Of a DNA stretch of 64,000 nt, positions 33,390 to 45,707 are shown one piece after another (position 1 is the first letter of the stretch; each line of letters opens with the position of its first letter). A program made the translations under genes and the position numbers. The notes beneath the pieces were generated by a model that worked only from the letters and a program-made list of their open reading frames with translations, was not told where the DNA came from and ran no database searches. Location: NCBI RefSeq assembly GCF_030704535.1, contig NC_081807.1:8892001-8956000 (forward strand). The letters are read 5' to 3'. The stretch is from Vitis vinifera (lineage: Eukaryota; Streptophyta; Magnoliopsida; Vitales; Vitaceae).

Positions 33390-35018
33390 CTATGCCGTCG
33401 ACGTCCTCATTGTTGCCACTTCTTGAAACTTCTCGATGAGTTTCCAGAACCTTCTAAAGGAATCCGCATGTTCCCAGCTTACCTGCCTCTTAGGTAGTCC
33501 TTTCCGTAGGACTAGATACTCTATCACAAGAGAGACCCCTTGTCTCCTGGTAACCCATTGAACCAAGATATTTTTCACCTCCTTTTCCCGTGAGACCTCG
33601 GATGGATGCAGACCCTTTCACTTTTGATGCTTGGAGTGCTGCTTCCTCTTACCCATCGAATTCACCTTTCCCTTGTTGACCTTGTCCATGTGTGTGTGAG
33701 CTACCTCAACTCGCTCTCCTTTTGCCTCATTTACTTGCACCCCTGATAGTAAGGAGATCTTAGGTGTACTAGGCTTTGGGTTGACTTAGAGGGCACCTAG
33801 TAGCTGCACCAAGCCCATATGTGCTTCGTGTTCCTACTCCCTCTCCTCGATCATACCATTGAACGCCTTCTTCTTTGGATAATCCCATGCCCAATGTGGA
33901 CCATCACATAGGAAGCATTTGATTTTAGGTGTAAACTCTTTCCTTTCCTCCTTACCCCTTCCTTCCTGGACGTTAAGTGTCTTGCTTGATCCCATTCTAG
34001 GAGCATTGTGGTCCCTTGAAACCTCATCTCTCCCACCTATGGCGTGGCTATCCTCCAAAGACTCAACCTTGAAGGAGTCTCCCCTCTTGTAATCCGTTAA
34101 AGACTCTGCTATTGCCATAGCAATGGCTAAGTCTTGAACGCCTTGGCGCCTTAATTCCTACTCAGCCCACCCTTGCAGGTTATCCATGAAGTTGAATAGC
34201 AACTCCTCCTTAGTCATGTTAGGAATCTTAAGCATGAGCGAAGAGAATTCCTTGACATAGTCGCGTATTGAGCCTGTGTACTTAAGACACCTCATGTTTT
34301 TCCTAGCTAGGTAAGCCACATCTTCGGGGTAGAACTGCCTCTTGAAGTTCTCCCACGTCTCTATGGTACAAATGCCTTTCTCCATATTGGCGAACCTCCG
34401 ACGCCACCATAGAGTAATTATGTGAGTAAGGTAGAGGGTTGCAGTCCTTACCTTAACTGCCTCATTAGTCAATGCGATAGCCTCAAAGTATCGCTCCATA
34501 TGCCATAAGAAGTTGTCCAACTCCTTGGCATCCCGTTTGCCACTAAACCCTTATGGCTTCGACACCTCCATCCTAAATGCCTCTTGTGTGGCCATCACTC
34601 GTGCCAACATAGCAGCCTTGTAGATGGCTAACTCCTACCTAACCTCCTGGTCTGGAGACTCAATTCGAGTGGCCAAGGCCTCTATCCTTGACTCCATGCT
34701 AGCAAGCATGCTCAAGACCTTTTCTTGGAAGGACACAAACTCCTCATGTGACACTGGCTGAACCTATGAGACTAGCACCCCCTCACGAAGGTCTTGGATC
34801 TGCTCCCTTAAATCCTCTAAGCCCTTCTCCATGCCTTGCTCGATCAAGTCCAACCTCTCCTGAGTGTCTGCCATGGCTAGCTCTATCTTAGCTAACCTTA
34901 CCTCCATGTTGCCAACAACATAACGAGATTTATCCTTCTTGCCCCTGCCACGTGCATCAGGTTCGATCTCCCTCCCATGGGTTTGCTCACTAGTCTCATC
35001 CAAGTTGGAGCCTGACAT
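33390..35018 (-). pseudogene. gag-chromodomain single reading frame with nonsense codons
   Basis: One minus-strand frame of 543 codons has no frameshift but about seven in-frame stops, mostly of the CAG-to-TAG or CGA-to-TGA type. Order: N-terminal coiled-coil-like part (MSGSNLDETSEQ...; RLAKIELAMADTQERLDLIE), the retrotransposon gag domain (WWRRRFANMEKG, WENFKRQFYPEDVAYLARKN, 34158-34520), a zinc knuckle with its last Cys changed to Tyr (CFLCDGPHWAWDYPKKK, about 33860-33910), a basic linker (KGKVNSMGKRKQHSKHQ), then a chromodomain as in Gypsy integrase tails (VIEYLVLRKGLPKRQVSWEH, 33390-33578). Pol is absent between the knuckle and the chromodomain. Confidence 0.8.
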
Positions 35019-35063
35019 GCTTCATTTACTATGCCCGCTTTGTAGCAGCGCTTTGATATCACT

Positions 35064-35584
35064 TGTCACGGACTTAGTCTTTTCCTAAGCTTGTGCAATA
35101 CTTAGACAAGTCAAGACACTTGATCGTGCTAAGTCAACTCTCAATTCTTAGCTTTCTAGGCTAAGATGCTCATGAATCGAAAGCTTTACAAGTGCTTTGG
35201 GAACTCACTTGTTTGGTTGGTTAGGTTCTTGGGTGGTGCCTTGGCCAAATGAGGGCCTCACCTATTTATAGGCACCAATGGAACTCTCTAAAACCTTGGA
35301 GAGTTCCTTACAACTCAAGAATAATCTAGAACCTCCTACACAATTCTATGTACAAACCTATGTACAAGAATATACAAGAGATTCCTAGTATTCTCTAGAA
35401 AGCCTTGGACTCTTCTCATGCCTTCCACCATAGTGTAGAGATATGTGGACATCTCTAGGCGTTTCTAGAACCTTCCATACTCTTCTCATCAATGGCTTAG
35501 TGTAGATGGCTCCAGGAGTCTCCAGAAGCTTCATGCCTTCTATATAACCCCTATGGGAAGGGTCATTTGAAGCATTTTGTGACA
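35064..35584 (-). repeat. 5' LTR of the Gypsy derivative
   Basis: 521 bp, TGTCACGGACTTAG ... TTTGTGACA, adjacent to the primer-binding site. Confidence 0.85.
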
Positions 35585-36647
35585 TTAAGTTCCTAATTGA
35601 ATGAGGGTTCCACTATTTCAAGACTTTCAACACAAGCCTCCAAGCATTACAATTGGATTATGGTTCCAATCAACCTTCTTGGATTTATGACTCCAAGTAC
35701 TTTCTTGTATTATGGTTCTAAGCACCCATAACAATCCTTAAGAGATACCTTACTTTTAATAATCTCTCAAGTGATACTCCACACTTGAGATACCTCACAC
35801 TTAGATTTTTTTTCTTCTCAAAGGTTTACAAGAAATGATAGGAAATATTTTCACAAAATACTGATATAAAATTTAGGTGTAAATGATACAAAATAAACAA
35901 AGATTAGGTGTATTCATGGATATGCAAGTTTAAAAACAAAGTGTACTCAATTTATAAATCTTACTCACCAAATCAAAGAAAGATGGAGCCTTTAAATAGA
36001 GTTTGGAAGCCCAAACTAGCTGTTAGACAAGTTTAGGGGTTGGCTAGTCGAGTAACCGACTTGATCGATTCACTAACTATTAGCATTTAATATTCTAGAA
36101 AATGATAATTGGAGTTTAAGCCCTTAATTGGTTGGGCAACCGGTTCAACTAAACTAGTTTGGCCTCAATTGGTTGCACCTTAGCTATTGGAAATCAAAGG
36201 TGCACAAAATGCCCCTTGATCAATTGGGTCCAATTGGCTCAATTGTTGCCTTAAACCCTCGATTGGTTGCACTAGAATGCTTAAAACTCATTTTTGAGAT
36301 CTAGAACCTCCAAAACCTTTTGTAGAAATTTAAAAACCTTTTAAAGATATTTTAGAAATCATTTGGTTCAAGGTTTTGATTGAAAATGTGAAATCATCCC
36401 ATTATAAAAGAATTTAAAACAATTTATTACTTGGATGATTTCATTTGGTTCAAGGTTTTGATTGAAAATGTGAAATCATCCCATTATAAAAAAATTTAAA
36501 ACAATTTATTACTTGGATGATTTTTGGTGCTTAAGTAAAAGTGAAATGAATGAAAAACCTAGCGCACTCATAACCTTACAAAGAGATCTTAGACAATCTT
36601 TCTCTTTGAGATTTTTTTTTCTTAATTTCCCTTGTATATAATATATC
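35585..36647. other. Non-coding stretch with an 82-bp tandem duplication
   Basis: No gene seen. CATTTGGTTCAAGGTTTTGA starts at 36360 and 36442, each followed by the same ~80 bp. Probably part of an unidentified TE that also continues at 39920-40080, split by the solo LTR. Confidence 0.5.
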
Positions 36648-36949
36648 TGTAGACCCTCAATTTTGTCCCTCGACACTGGCATTTATCCTTCAAGTGTCAC
36701 ATCCACCCATCGTTCGCATATGGCACCACTAGGGCCCCTTTTGGGCTTAGTCGGTGTCCGAGACTCGTGTGGGTTTGTCTGTGGTCCATTGTGGTGCATA
36801 TGTGGTTCATTTTGGAGGGTCACCACGGCCATTTTCCTAGTCGTTCACATCACGCTATAGGAAGGAAGTGGGGTCATCCTGATGTTTTAGCTTAGTTGGA
36901 GTTTATAGGGGCATGTTGAGGTTCGAAGCACTCGGGCTTGTTTTGATCG

Positions 36950-37310
36950 TATCTCCCTCATCCAAACTCGGAATCAAGAACCGTTTCTTTTTATGGATTC
37001 CTTATTCTTCCAGGAACATTCTGTAAAATTTTCAAAATTTTTTGCAACCGTTCGGCTGGTTGGCAACCGGTTCAGCCGGTTCGGCCGGTTCATCAAGTCA
37101 GCCGGTGTAGAACACTGATTTTTGGTAATTGTTTTGATCATATCTCCCTCTTCCGAACTTGGAATCAAGCACCATTTTTTTTAATGGATTCCTCACTCTA
37201 CTAGGAACATTCTGTCAAATTTTCATATTTTTTTTCCATCGGGTCGACCAGTTGGCATCCGGTTCGGCCGGTTCAGCCGGTTCATTGAGTCAGCTGAGGT
37301 AAAACACTAA
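36950..37310. repeat. Two diverged ~185-bp units related to the main array
   Basis: GAATCAAGAACCG/GAATCAAGCACC, GGAACATTCTGT, and CCGGTTCAGCCGGTTC or its variant recur in order, resembling the 37986-38950 units but more diverged. Confidence 0.65.
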
Positions 37311-37985
37311 TTCTAGTAATTTTGAGGCCCAAATCCTACATGGCCTAGGCCCGTAAGCTCCAGATCGGTTTTGGGCAATGTTGTGGGTCCATTTTGGGCC
37401 TTGGTTTGGGTTCCTTGCAGCCCACCACGAATCCATATGGATTCTTGGTGGTGAAGCAAGCTGAAAACTGAAGGAGTGAGCTGGCCTTGTAAGTTTAAGA
37501 GAAGTAATGAGGGGTGTGGTTCCCATGCTGATGAAGGGGATTTTGGTGCTGAAGGGGATGAAGGGGATTTTGGTGCTGAAGGGGAAGGAATCCAGGAGGC
37601 TCAAATGTTAAGAGGGGATGAGTATAAAAGGTGCAATGATAGGAGAGCAAAGGAGATGAGGGGACATTTTGGAGAGGGGAAATTTTGCTGGTGAGAAAAA
37701 CAAAAGGTCAGTAGCATCTTCTGAGTTGAGAGCGTGGGGGAAAGCTTCAGCACTATGGTTTTTTAAAGAGGAGAGTGACAGCATCTCAGTTTTGGAAGTC
37801 ATCATCTGCATACACAGATCATATTTGGTGGAGATTCTAAGGTAAGCATGCTGAATTTTCTTTACTTACAGTTTATCTTCCTCGTCTTCATATACTTTTT
37901 CTCCTTCCTCATCATCTTTTCTTCCCTTTGATATGAAGATTGTATTGCTTGGGTGTGGATAATAAAGGTCACACATGATTGTTGT

Positions 37986-38950
37986 TGTTTGCTTCCTTAA
38001 TCACTTAGGAACTTTCTGACCGAATTTGGGATTTTTTACCAACCGACTGAACCGGTTCAACCGGTTCAGCACCATAGCTGGCAGCCTCTGTCAGCCATGA
38101 AGAACATTTGTCTTTCTTTGTCTAGTTCTCACTCATCCGGGCTCGGAATTGAGAACCGTTTCTTTTGTTTGCTTCCTTAATCACTTAGGAACTTTCTGAC
38201 CGAATTTGGGATTTTTTACCAACTGGCTGAACCGGTTTGGAACCAGTTCAACCGGTTTGGAACCGGTTCAACCGGTTCAGCACCATAGCTGGCAGCCTCT
38301 GTCAGCCATGAGGAACACTTGCCTTTCTTTGTCTGGTTCTCACTCATCCAGGCTCGGAATTGAGAACCGTTTCTTTTGTTTGCTTCCTTAATCACTTAGG
38401 AACTTTCTGACCGAATTTGGGATTTTTTAACAACCGGCTGAACTGGTTTGGAACCGGTTCAACCGGTTCAGCACCATAGCTAGCAACCTCTGTCAGCCAT
38501 GAGGAACACTTGCCTTTCTTTGTCTGGTTCTCACTCATCCGGGCTCGGAATTGAGAACCGTTTCTTTTGTTTGCTTCCTTAATCACTTAGGAACTTTTTG
38601 ACTGAATTTGGGATTTTTTACCAACTGGCTAAACCGGTTCAGCACCATAGCTGGCAGCCTCTGTCAGCCATGAGGAACACTTGCCTTTCTTTGTCTGGTT
38701 CTCACTCATCTGGGCTCGGAATTGAGAATCGTTTCTTTTGTTTGCTTCCTTAATCACTTAGGAACTTTCTGACCGAATTTGGGATTTTTTATCAACCGGA
38801 TGAACTGGTTGGGAACCAGTTCAATAGGTTCAGCACCGTAGCTGGCTGCCTCTGTCAGTCATGAGGAACACCTGCCTTTCTTTGTCTGGTTCTCACTCAT
38901 CCGGGCTCAGGATTGAGTGTCGTTTCTTTTGTTTGAATCCTCACTCATTT
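37986..38950. repeat. Tandem array of about five 170-210-bp units rich in ACCGGTT
   Basis: TGTTTGCTTCCTTAATCAC starts at 37986, 38167, 38378, 38569 and 38739, with a partial unit at about 38929. Each unit has GACCGAATTTGGGATTTTTT, one to four AACCGGTT-type words, CACCATAGCTGGCAGCCTCT and GGCTCGGAATTGAG. Length variation comes mainly from the number of ACCGGTT words. Confidence 0.9.
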
Positions 38951-39320
38951 AGGAGTTTTCTAGAAAAATTTGGGAATTCTTCTCAATAGGTTGTACCAGT
39001 TGAGAACTAGTTCAACCTGTTCTGTTGGAGGACTTTAGGAAGCCCTCGATTTTGGCATTTTTCGAGCCCTTATCCATGGGGGCTCAAACCCTTTTGCTAT
39101 AGGGCACTTGTGAGCCATCTTGAAGGTTTAAGTCAGTGTTTGATTTCAGTTAGTATGGGCAATTTTGAAGTTATGGGTGGTGTGGTCTAGATGAGTCTAG
39201 TTTGATTTGTATGACATTTGGGGAGTCCCTTACCTCATTTCAACCAACTATCTTCCTTTTTTGGCACAAGCTTTGATGCTTGATTTTGAATGCATGTTGC
39301 ATGACTGACTCACCCTCTGC

Positions 39321-39500
39321 TGCAGCGCTTGGCTAGGGACCACAGGTACGCATCGTTGGCTTTGGTTGTCGAATTCATATGCATGCATGGTGCTTAATCT
39401 TGAATGTTTGTTATGTGTTTATCTGTGTTTGGCTGACCTTTTATGCAGCGCTTGGCTAGGGACCACAGGTACGCACCCATTGTTTTGTTTGGTTGAATTC
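39321..39500. repeat. 123-bp tandem duplication near the LTR end
   Basis: TGCAGCGCTTGGCTAGGGAC begins at 39321 and 39444, followed by CACAGGTACGCA and later GAATTCATATGCATGC in both copies. Confidence 0.85.
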
Positions 39501-42479
39501 ATATGCATGCCAAATACCAATTAGGATTGTGTGATTCATGACATCTATTTAGCCTAGGGTTTCATTTGACCTTTGACCCATATGCTCCCACATACCCAAT
39601 TCATTAGTAAAAACCGAGTTTCGGGCCTAGAGGGGTGCTACCTCGCATGAGGTACCTTCCCAACGGGTAACCTGATCCCCGGACCCAGAATCTAGTTTTC
39701 GTAGACCACTTTTTCCATACTGGGGTCATTAGGGGTTTTTGTTCTTACTTAATTTTCCCCATTTTAAAAACAAAAATAAAAAGTAAGTGGCGACTCCAAG
39801 CAACACCGTTCCTCACCGGGGGCGGGTTTTTCAAAACTGGAAAACACCAACTTTTTCATTTCTTTCTTTTCTTTTAAAAGCGAGTCGCGTCGGTCCGGTG
39901 GATCGGGTGAGGGTCCACAATATCTTTAATTGCTACTTTGAAAATCTTTTGACCTAAACACACTTAACATAAAACATTAATTCCAAACCTTATTTTGTTA
40001 TCATCAAAATTGAAATTAACCAAACTTTGGTTTCACACCTATTTTAATTTCCTCATTTATTATCCACTTTTTTTTAAAAAAAAAATATTTTAAGAATATT
40101 ATAATATATATATAGATATATAAACTTAGGTTTATTCATACAAATTGATATAAAAATATCATTTAAAATCAATAAACTTTTTATATTTAGATAAATATCT
40201 AAAAATAAAATTTAACTTAAAAAAGAAATGATGTAAAAAGATTGTAAATAATCAAAAATAAAAAAAAGCAGGGCCTTGTAAAACTATTTTTAATTGAAAT
40301 TTTTTTAAGCATTTAACTTCCCATAAAATGAAAAATTTTTAGATCTAAATTTCTTAGTTTTAAAAATATTTAACATAATATTATATCCAGTTACCAGAAA
40401 ATGGCTAGAAGGAAAAATAAATAAAATAGAAAAAGTCTAACTATTTTTTTTATGTTTAAATAATATGGACAAAAATAAGAAAAAAAAGGTAAAATATTAA
40501 AATATTTTCCTCCTTATTTTTCTAAGAAAAGCTGAAATAAGTACAGAAAAAAATTATAATTTTCTTTAATTTTGCGTTTTTTTCTTCAAACTTTCCACAA
40601 CCAGCCACATGGTCTAAGTGAAAGCATAAATTATAAAAATTTTATCTGTCTACGCAGTTTAAAAGCTTTGCCAAATTGGGTCTTGGTAGACTTTAAAAAT
40701 ACAAAATAAATTGATCAGATGGTTACATATATATATAAGTCTTGATAGCGCCCTGATAATGAGGCTACAACTTAGGAATTACGTGTCCAATTGCCATGCT
40801 TGGAAAAATCAAAATGATGGCTTTGTTGGATGAATCTAGATGAAGTTTGGCCTACATATAAGGAAGAATAACATCATGGTCGCTGGTGGTAGGCATCAAT
40901 TCCGGGACAACCATGAGCTTGTGCTGGAAAATTCAGTAGACCCTCCATTAGTGTAATCTCTTAATTGCCTTAACTTCTCTCCATTTAAAGGCAAAGACTG
41001 GACTCAGTGGTATGGCATTGGGATAGACCCAGAGTTCAGCTCAGTCCTAGGGCCCAATTAAAGTTCTAGATTGGGTTGAGTCTTATATAAAAGTGACAAT
41101 CTCTATTTGTTAATCTTTGTGTCAACTTAATTTATACTATTATTACTCATGTAACCTAATTCATATTTTAAATCTAATCTATATCACAATTTATTCTAAT
41201 ATTTTTGGATGATGCACATCAATTTGAAAATTTTTGGTGTGTATCATAGCTCTTAATAGCTCAAATTTATGTTACATCCCTATTCAAGACTTTCTCACAA
41301 TTTTCAAGTTTTGTAGTGCTTTTATTAAAAGTGTGATGAGCTTAGTGAGCGCAAGTAGGGGTTATAAGGGTCATTTTGAGCATTTTTAGTAACTTCTATG
41401 AATTTTGGAAGGACAGGGGAGCCCAAAAGCAAGAGTAAATTAGCAAGCTAAGCAAAACACAATTAGCATCTCCACAAGCTCGATTCCAACTAGTTTTGAG
41501 TTTGGAGTTATTTGAAAGGGTTATATGCATCTTAATAGAGTGGTAAATTTTATCAAGTTCTAGACTCTAATAGGGAAGAAAAGGGGAGTTAGAGATTTTA
41601 TTTTTAAAACAAAGAAAATACCATTGCAAGATAGTAGCATAAACTTCAACTTAAATATAAAAAACAGAACAAAAAATAGCTAATCTAATATTTGCTTTTT
41701 AATTACATCAATTTACTAACTTTCCTATAAGTGAGCCAACTTTATTATTATTAGATCATCTAGTGAAATATCTCTCTTTTATTTTGATAACTTAGTTTTA
41801 GATCAAGTTTTGATAATCTCATCTAAAAATTAATTGGTATCTTGAGGTTGGACTAAGTCTTTTATAACATTCAACCACCATCATCTGGGTGACCCATCCA
41901 TTGAGCTTAAAGAGTGAAGTTGTTACACCCCAACAATCTCTCCACTAACATGATGCTTCCCCGGCTTTAACTCAAGACATTGACTTTGATACCAATTCGT
42001 GGATCAAACTTTGATCATCTTATTTGAAGACCAATTGATTTTTAGATGAGATGATTAAAACTTAATTCAAGACTTAGAAAGGTATTTATCAGTTCCTTCC
42101 CCTTAAAAAAACCTTGTCCTCAAGGTTGGAAGTAAGGAAAATGACTAATAAGCTTATGCCAATCTCCCTAGCTAGCATCTTTTAGGGAAGAATTAAAATA
42201 ATGAACAAGAATTGGATCTTTGAATTGTTCCCATGTTTGATAGCATGTTGATCAAGAATTCTGATTAGTTCAAACAACATCTGTCCTTTATCATTAATGG
42301 CTGGTAGCTCAAGTTTTGCAGTGTTTTTTCTAGCCAATGGATCTTTTTCTTTAAACCAGATAGTGAATTTTTGAATGGGAAAGCAATTCCAAATAATAAG
42401 CAACTACTCCTATATGGAAATTCACCCTAAAAGGCCTATAAAACCTTAGAGACAGCTAATTGATGCATGGAAAGGCCAC

Positions 42480-44000
42480 ATAGGCTTATTAGTCTGGTTA
42501 TAGGTACAATTACACCATACCTCTCACATCAAAAGACCTTTCTATATGATGTTGATTAGCTTGCTGATTCATATGGCGTTGAGCCTTCTCCAAATTTTCT
42601 TTCAATAGTAGTAAGATGGCATGCATTTCGATCCGTAAGCGCTTGGCCTATTGATACTGCCTTGGTGTCACCTCGTGCATACATGGGCAGAGATGACGAA
42701 CTCTGACCATAATCCATTTTATGTAGAATGAGCCTGATGGCAGTGTGGAAGGAAGTATTGAACCACCATTCAACAAATGGTAACTAAGGAGACCACTTTT
42801 TAGGATGATTGCCCATGACACAATAAAGAGAATTTTTCAAACAATGATAAAGGCTCTTTTTAGGAATTGTTTTTTAAAACACTTTTTGGTTCTTCAGAAA
42901 AAAAAAAAAAAAAATTGAAAACAATATTTGACAACTGGAAAATAGAATTTTTTTTTTGGGACTATTTTAACTTGTTTTAAAAAATAATTATATAATAAAT
43001 ACATAAAATTTATTTTTAAAACATATTTAAAAAAAATAGAAAACATATATGTTAAGAATATTTCATATTCCAAATTGACTTTTGTTATACAACTTAATGA
43101 ATTAATATGATTTAATGATTTAATTTAAGCCATTGAGTAAATTAAATATCTTTGGTAAAATAATTTAATATTACAATTTAAAATTACTTTTAACATTAAA
43201 TATTAAATCAAAAAAATTAACTCATTTTTAATTTTAAATCTTTTTTGTTTTATTTAACCCTAAAGTATATTTTAACATTATGATTTTACATCTATGATTC
43301 TTTTTTAAAATAAATATTTTATGGTTATCATACCCATCTACAATATTTTAAATATGAATATTGTCTAAATAAAAATTACTTAAAATTATTGAAAATAAAT
43401 ATGAGTTGAAATCAAGGAAGATAAATATTCATTAAAATTAATAAGGGTAAATATGTTAATTTGATAATTTAAAATAAACTTTAAGTTAACTTTATCAAAT
43501 ACCTTAAGTAAAATAAGTAATAAATTTTAAGTCAATCACTTAAAAATAATTTAATTTAAAGTTAACTTAAGTAATTAAGTAATAAATATCAAATTTTATC
43601 AAACACTTGAAACTCTATATCTTATGAAAAATTGTTTTTTTAGAACTACTTTTAAAAACGCTTTCTAAACAAAGCATAATCCTTAGTTTTTCCATGAGAT
43701 TGTAGATGATATGATGAACTCATATAAAGTTGAGTGCTGCTCAAAGAGAGCTTGCCAGAATATGCTAGTATATATGGGATCTCTGTTGCTAACAATGGTA
43801 GTGGGCATGTCCAACAAGTGAACAACATGTTGGATAAAAATCTTAGTAACTTCCTTGGCTGAATATCGATGTCTTAAAGCAATAAAGTAATGGTATTTTC
43901 TTAATATATCCTTCATGAGGAAAATGGCATCTTTCCCATGTGAGCGAGGAAGTCATCCATTGATAAAATTCATGGTTGTCATGTAATATTGCAGCCTAGA
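42480..44000 (-). pseudogene. Gypsy integrase relic in block III
   Basis: 43683-43916 on the minus strand keeps an integrase core stretch: KYHYFIALRHRYSAKEVTKI, then MPTTIVSNRDPIYTSIFWQA. 42480-42850 on the same strand keeps the integrase C-terminal region in broken frames (KENLEKAQRHMNQQ-like, IERSFDV). An AT-rich stretch (42900-43670) separates the two, perhaps a later insertion. Not functional. Confidence 0.7.
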
Positions 44001-45150
44001 GAGAAAAATGTACAACTCAAGACCAGGGAACCCTTGTACTGTAGTTGATTTTGCAATATCGCCAAGAATACCCCCATTTGGCATTTGGCATTTGGGTCAA
44101 CAATATTAAGTCTTTGTATTAGTTATTGTAGTTAAGGGTCTTGCTGCTATTTTTCCTTGGAAGTATATCAAGCCAATTAATAGTAGACAAGGATAGGGTC
44201 ATGACTTTCAATATTGAACATACTCTATAACGGACAAAGCCAGAGAGAAATAAGAGAATTGTATGAGGGTTTAAATGTTTATTAAAGATATTTGGTGGTA
44301 GAAATTATCCTTTTATTCTCACAATCACTTGAAGTTGGAGCATGTGACACGGCATGGATCGATGTGTTAGGCATGGCCCCCACGTGCCTTCGATGGGAGA
44401 TATCCCTTCCATACCTTCTCAGGTTATAAATGAGGAAAAATGTCTCTTCCCATATGCTTTTCTGTATCTCAAATATATCAATTCTAGAAGGATTGAAACT
44501 CAACCAAGCCTTTCAAATAGGTGATCATCCAATGAACCAGATTTAAGGCCATTAGTCCACCCAGTACTTGTTCCTGCAATGATATCCCACAATGATGTCT
44601 TCAAAGTTGGCCATATCCCACTACTTGATCTAGACTCTCAGATTTATTGTGCTGTGATATTAGATCATAGGGGAGCTAGCTAATCAAATTTGAATCCTTT
44701 TCCATATCCTAATTTTTTTGTCAATTCCTTTGTATTGACTTTTAATTAATAGGGTTAATTTATAGTCCCGATTTCCTTGAACAATGAATGTTAATGAAAA
44801 TTATTACCTACATATACAACAAATAATCATATTTCTTATAATACTACTATGTCCCTTTTTTCATAAGATCAGCAGGATAACCCTGGAAATTAAGACAAAG
44901 AAAACAAGGAGCCGACATGCTTTGAAGTACTACTATGAATTTATTATACTTGGAAATTAAGCATCTCTCTTGAGTATTTTTGAGTACAGAAGGAGAATAA
45001 AACAAGATCTTACTGAAAAACTACCTCAATTATATCTTCCTTGGTCAGCTAAAAGCACAAAGTTGATCTTATTTGCACTGACCCATGGTATATATGCTGA
45101 TCAGCTTATTACATATATGTAGTACTTGCTTAGAGGTCGTTTCATAATGT

Positions 45151-45636
45151 TTAATAAGGCCGTTGTCCCACATAGTTGCCCGGTGGATCGTAGTTGCATG
45201 TGACGAACCACCACCCATTGTTGCACTGAACCCTGGCGCACCCAAGGCGAACTGAGTTGCTCCAAACAACCTGAGTATAGTGCAGGCACTCCCCACCAAC
45301 GCATGAGTTGGAGTTGTAGTCATAATTAGGCTTCTCCCCCACCCACAAGTTCACCGCATCGGTGCCTGTCAATGAACCACTGCCCTTGGCCAGGTTCTCA
45401 CCATAAGGCCCACCTGAGTGCACTAGATTGCAGTCGCTAATCCTCTTGTTAGCATAGTTCTGGGCGTAGGCAGCTACAGTGTCGTTCCATGTCATAGACC
45501 CAACGCCAACTTGTGCCCGTGCTGCATTGTGAGCATTGACGTAGTCCTGTGGAGAGTTCTGGGCACAACAGACGTGAGCTAGGGCTAATCCCATGAGACC
45601 AACAAGAAGTGGCAATGAAATCTTACACAACCCCAT
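45151..45636 (-). CDS. PR-1 (CAP superfamily) protein, 161 aa, block III
   Basis: Full-length, single-exon, very similar to the block II gene. Signal peptide about 1-25 (ending [10 protein letters not shown]), His36, Glu80, Glu101, His119, and six cysteines. The C-terminal [15 protein letters not shown] is unchanged. The residue before catalytic-site His119 is Leu instead of the usual Gly (CLHYTQVVW), and position 104 is Asn (GEKPNYDY) where the others have Tyr. Expected to be secreted to the apoplast and defence-related. TATA box at 45700-45707. Confidence 0.97.
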   Translation of the reverse strand: MGLCKISLPLLVGLMGLALAHVCCAQNSPQDYVNAHNAARAQVGVGSMTWNDTVAAYAQNYANKRISDCNLVHSGGPYGENLAKGSGSLTGTDAVNLWVGEKPNYDYNSNSCVGGECLHYTQVVWSNSVRLGCARVQCNNGWWFVTCNYDPPGNYVGQRPY

Positions 45637-45699
45637 CCTTTTTAGTTTCTTTGATGAGAAGTGAGGTTATTGATGAGAAATGAGGCTTGGTTTGAAGGG

Positions 45700-45707
45700 T
45701 ATTTATA
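45700..45707 (-). promoter_or_regulatory. TATA box of block III PR-1 gene
   Basis: CCCTATAAATAC on the minus strand, with the same context as in blocks II and IV. An RY motif CATGCATG lies further upstream at 45842-45849. Confidence 0.75.

Larger units (their letters stand above)
32794..35584 (-). mobile_element. Non-autonomous Gypsy (chromovirus) derivative with gag-chromodomain frame
   Basis: LTRs 32794-33378 and 35064-35584 run TGTCA...TGACA in plus orientation and share most of their length; the left LTR has an extra ~50 bp. TTAA flanks the element (32790-32793 and 35585-35588). In minus orientation the primer-binding site is a degenerate tRNA-Met type (TGATATCAAAGC, complement of about 35050-35061), and a G-rich tract (GGTGGGGGGGGAGTG) precedes the left LTR. 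The internal region is only 1.7 kb. No protease, reverse transcriptase, RNase H or integrase core is present. Confidence 0.85.
36648..39919. mobile_element. Probable solo LTR, 3.27 kb, TSD ATATC
   Basis: Ends TGTAGACCCT and AGGGTCCACA are inverted repeats with TG...CA termini, flanked by ATATC on both sides (36643-36647 and 39920-39924). No gag or pol domain and no second LTR copy were found inside, so the simplest reading is a very long solo LTR, perhaps of a Gypsy element. It contains the ~180-bp array and a 123-bp tandem duplication. Confidence 0.6.

Noticed and set aside
36360..36524. CRISPR-like or satellite array
   Set aside because: Only two 82-bp copies are present. This is a simple tandem duplication in a plant genome.
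37476..38590. Short ORFs within the ACCGGTT array
   Set aside because: They repeat with the array and lose frame between units of different length, so they do not look coding.
41975..42000. tRNA-Met-type primer-binding site TTGGTATCAAAGTC on the minus strand
   Set aside because: It lies on the wrong side of the integrase relic for a single minus-strand Gypsy element and no adjoining LTR could be defined, so it is left out of the feature list.
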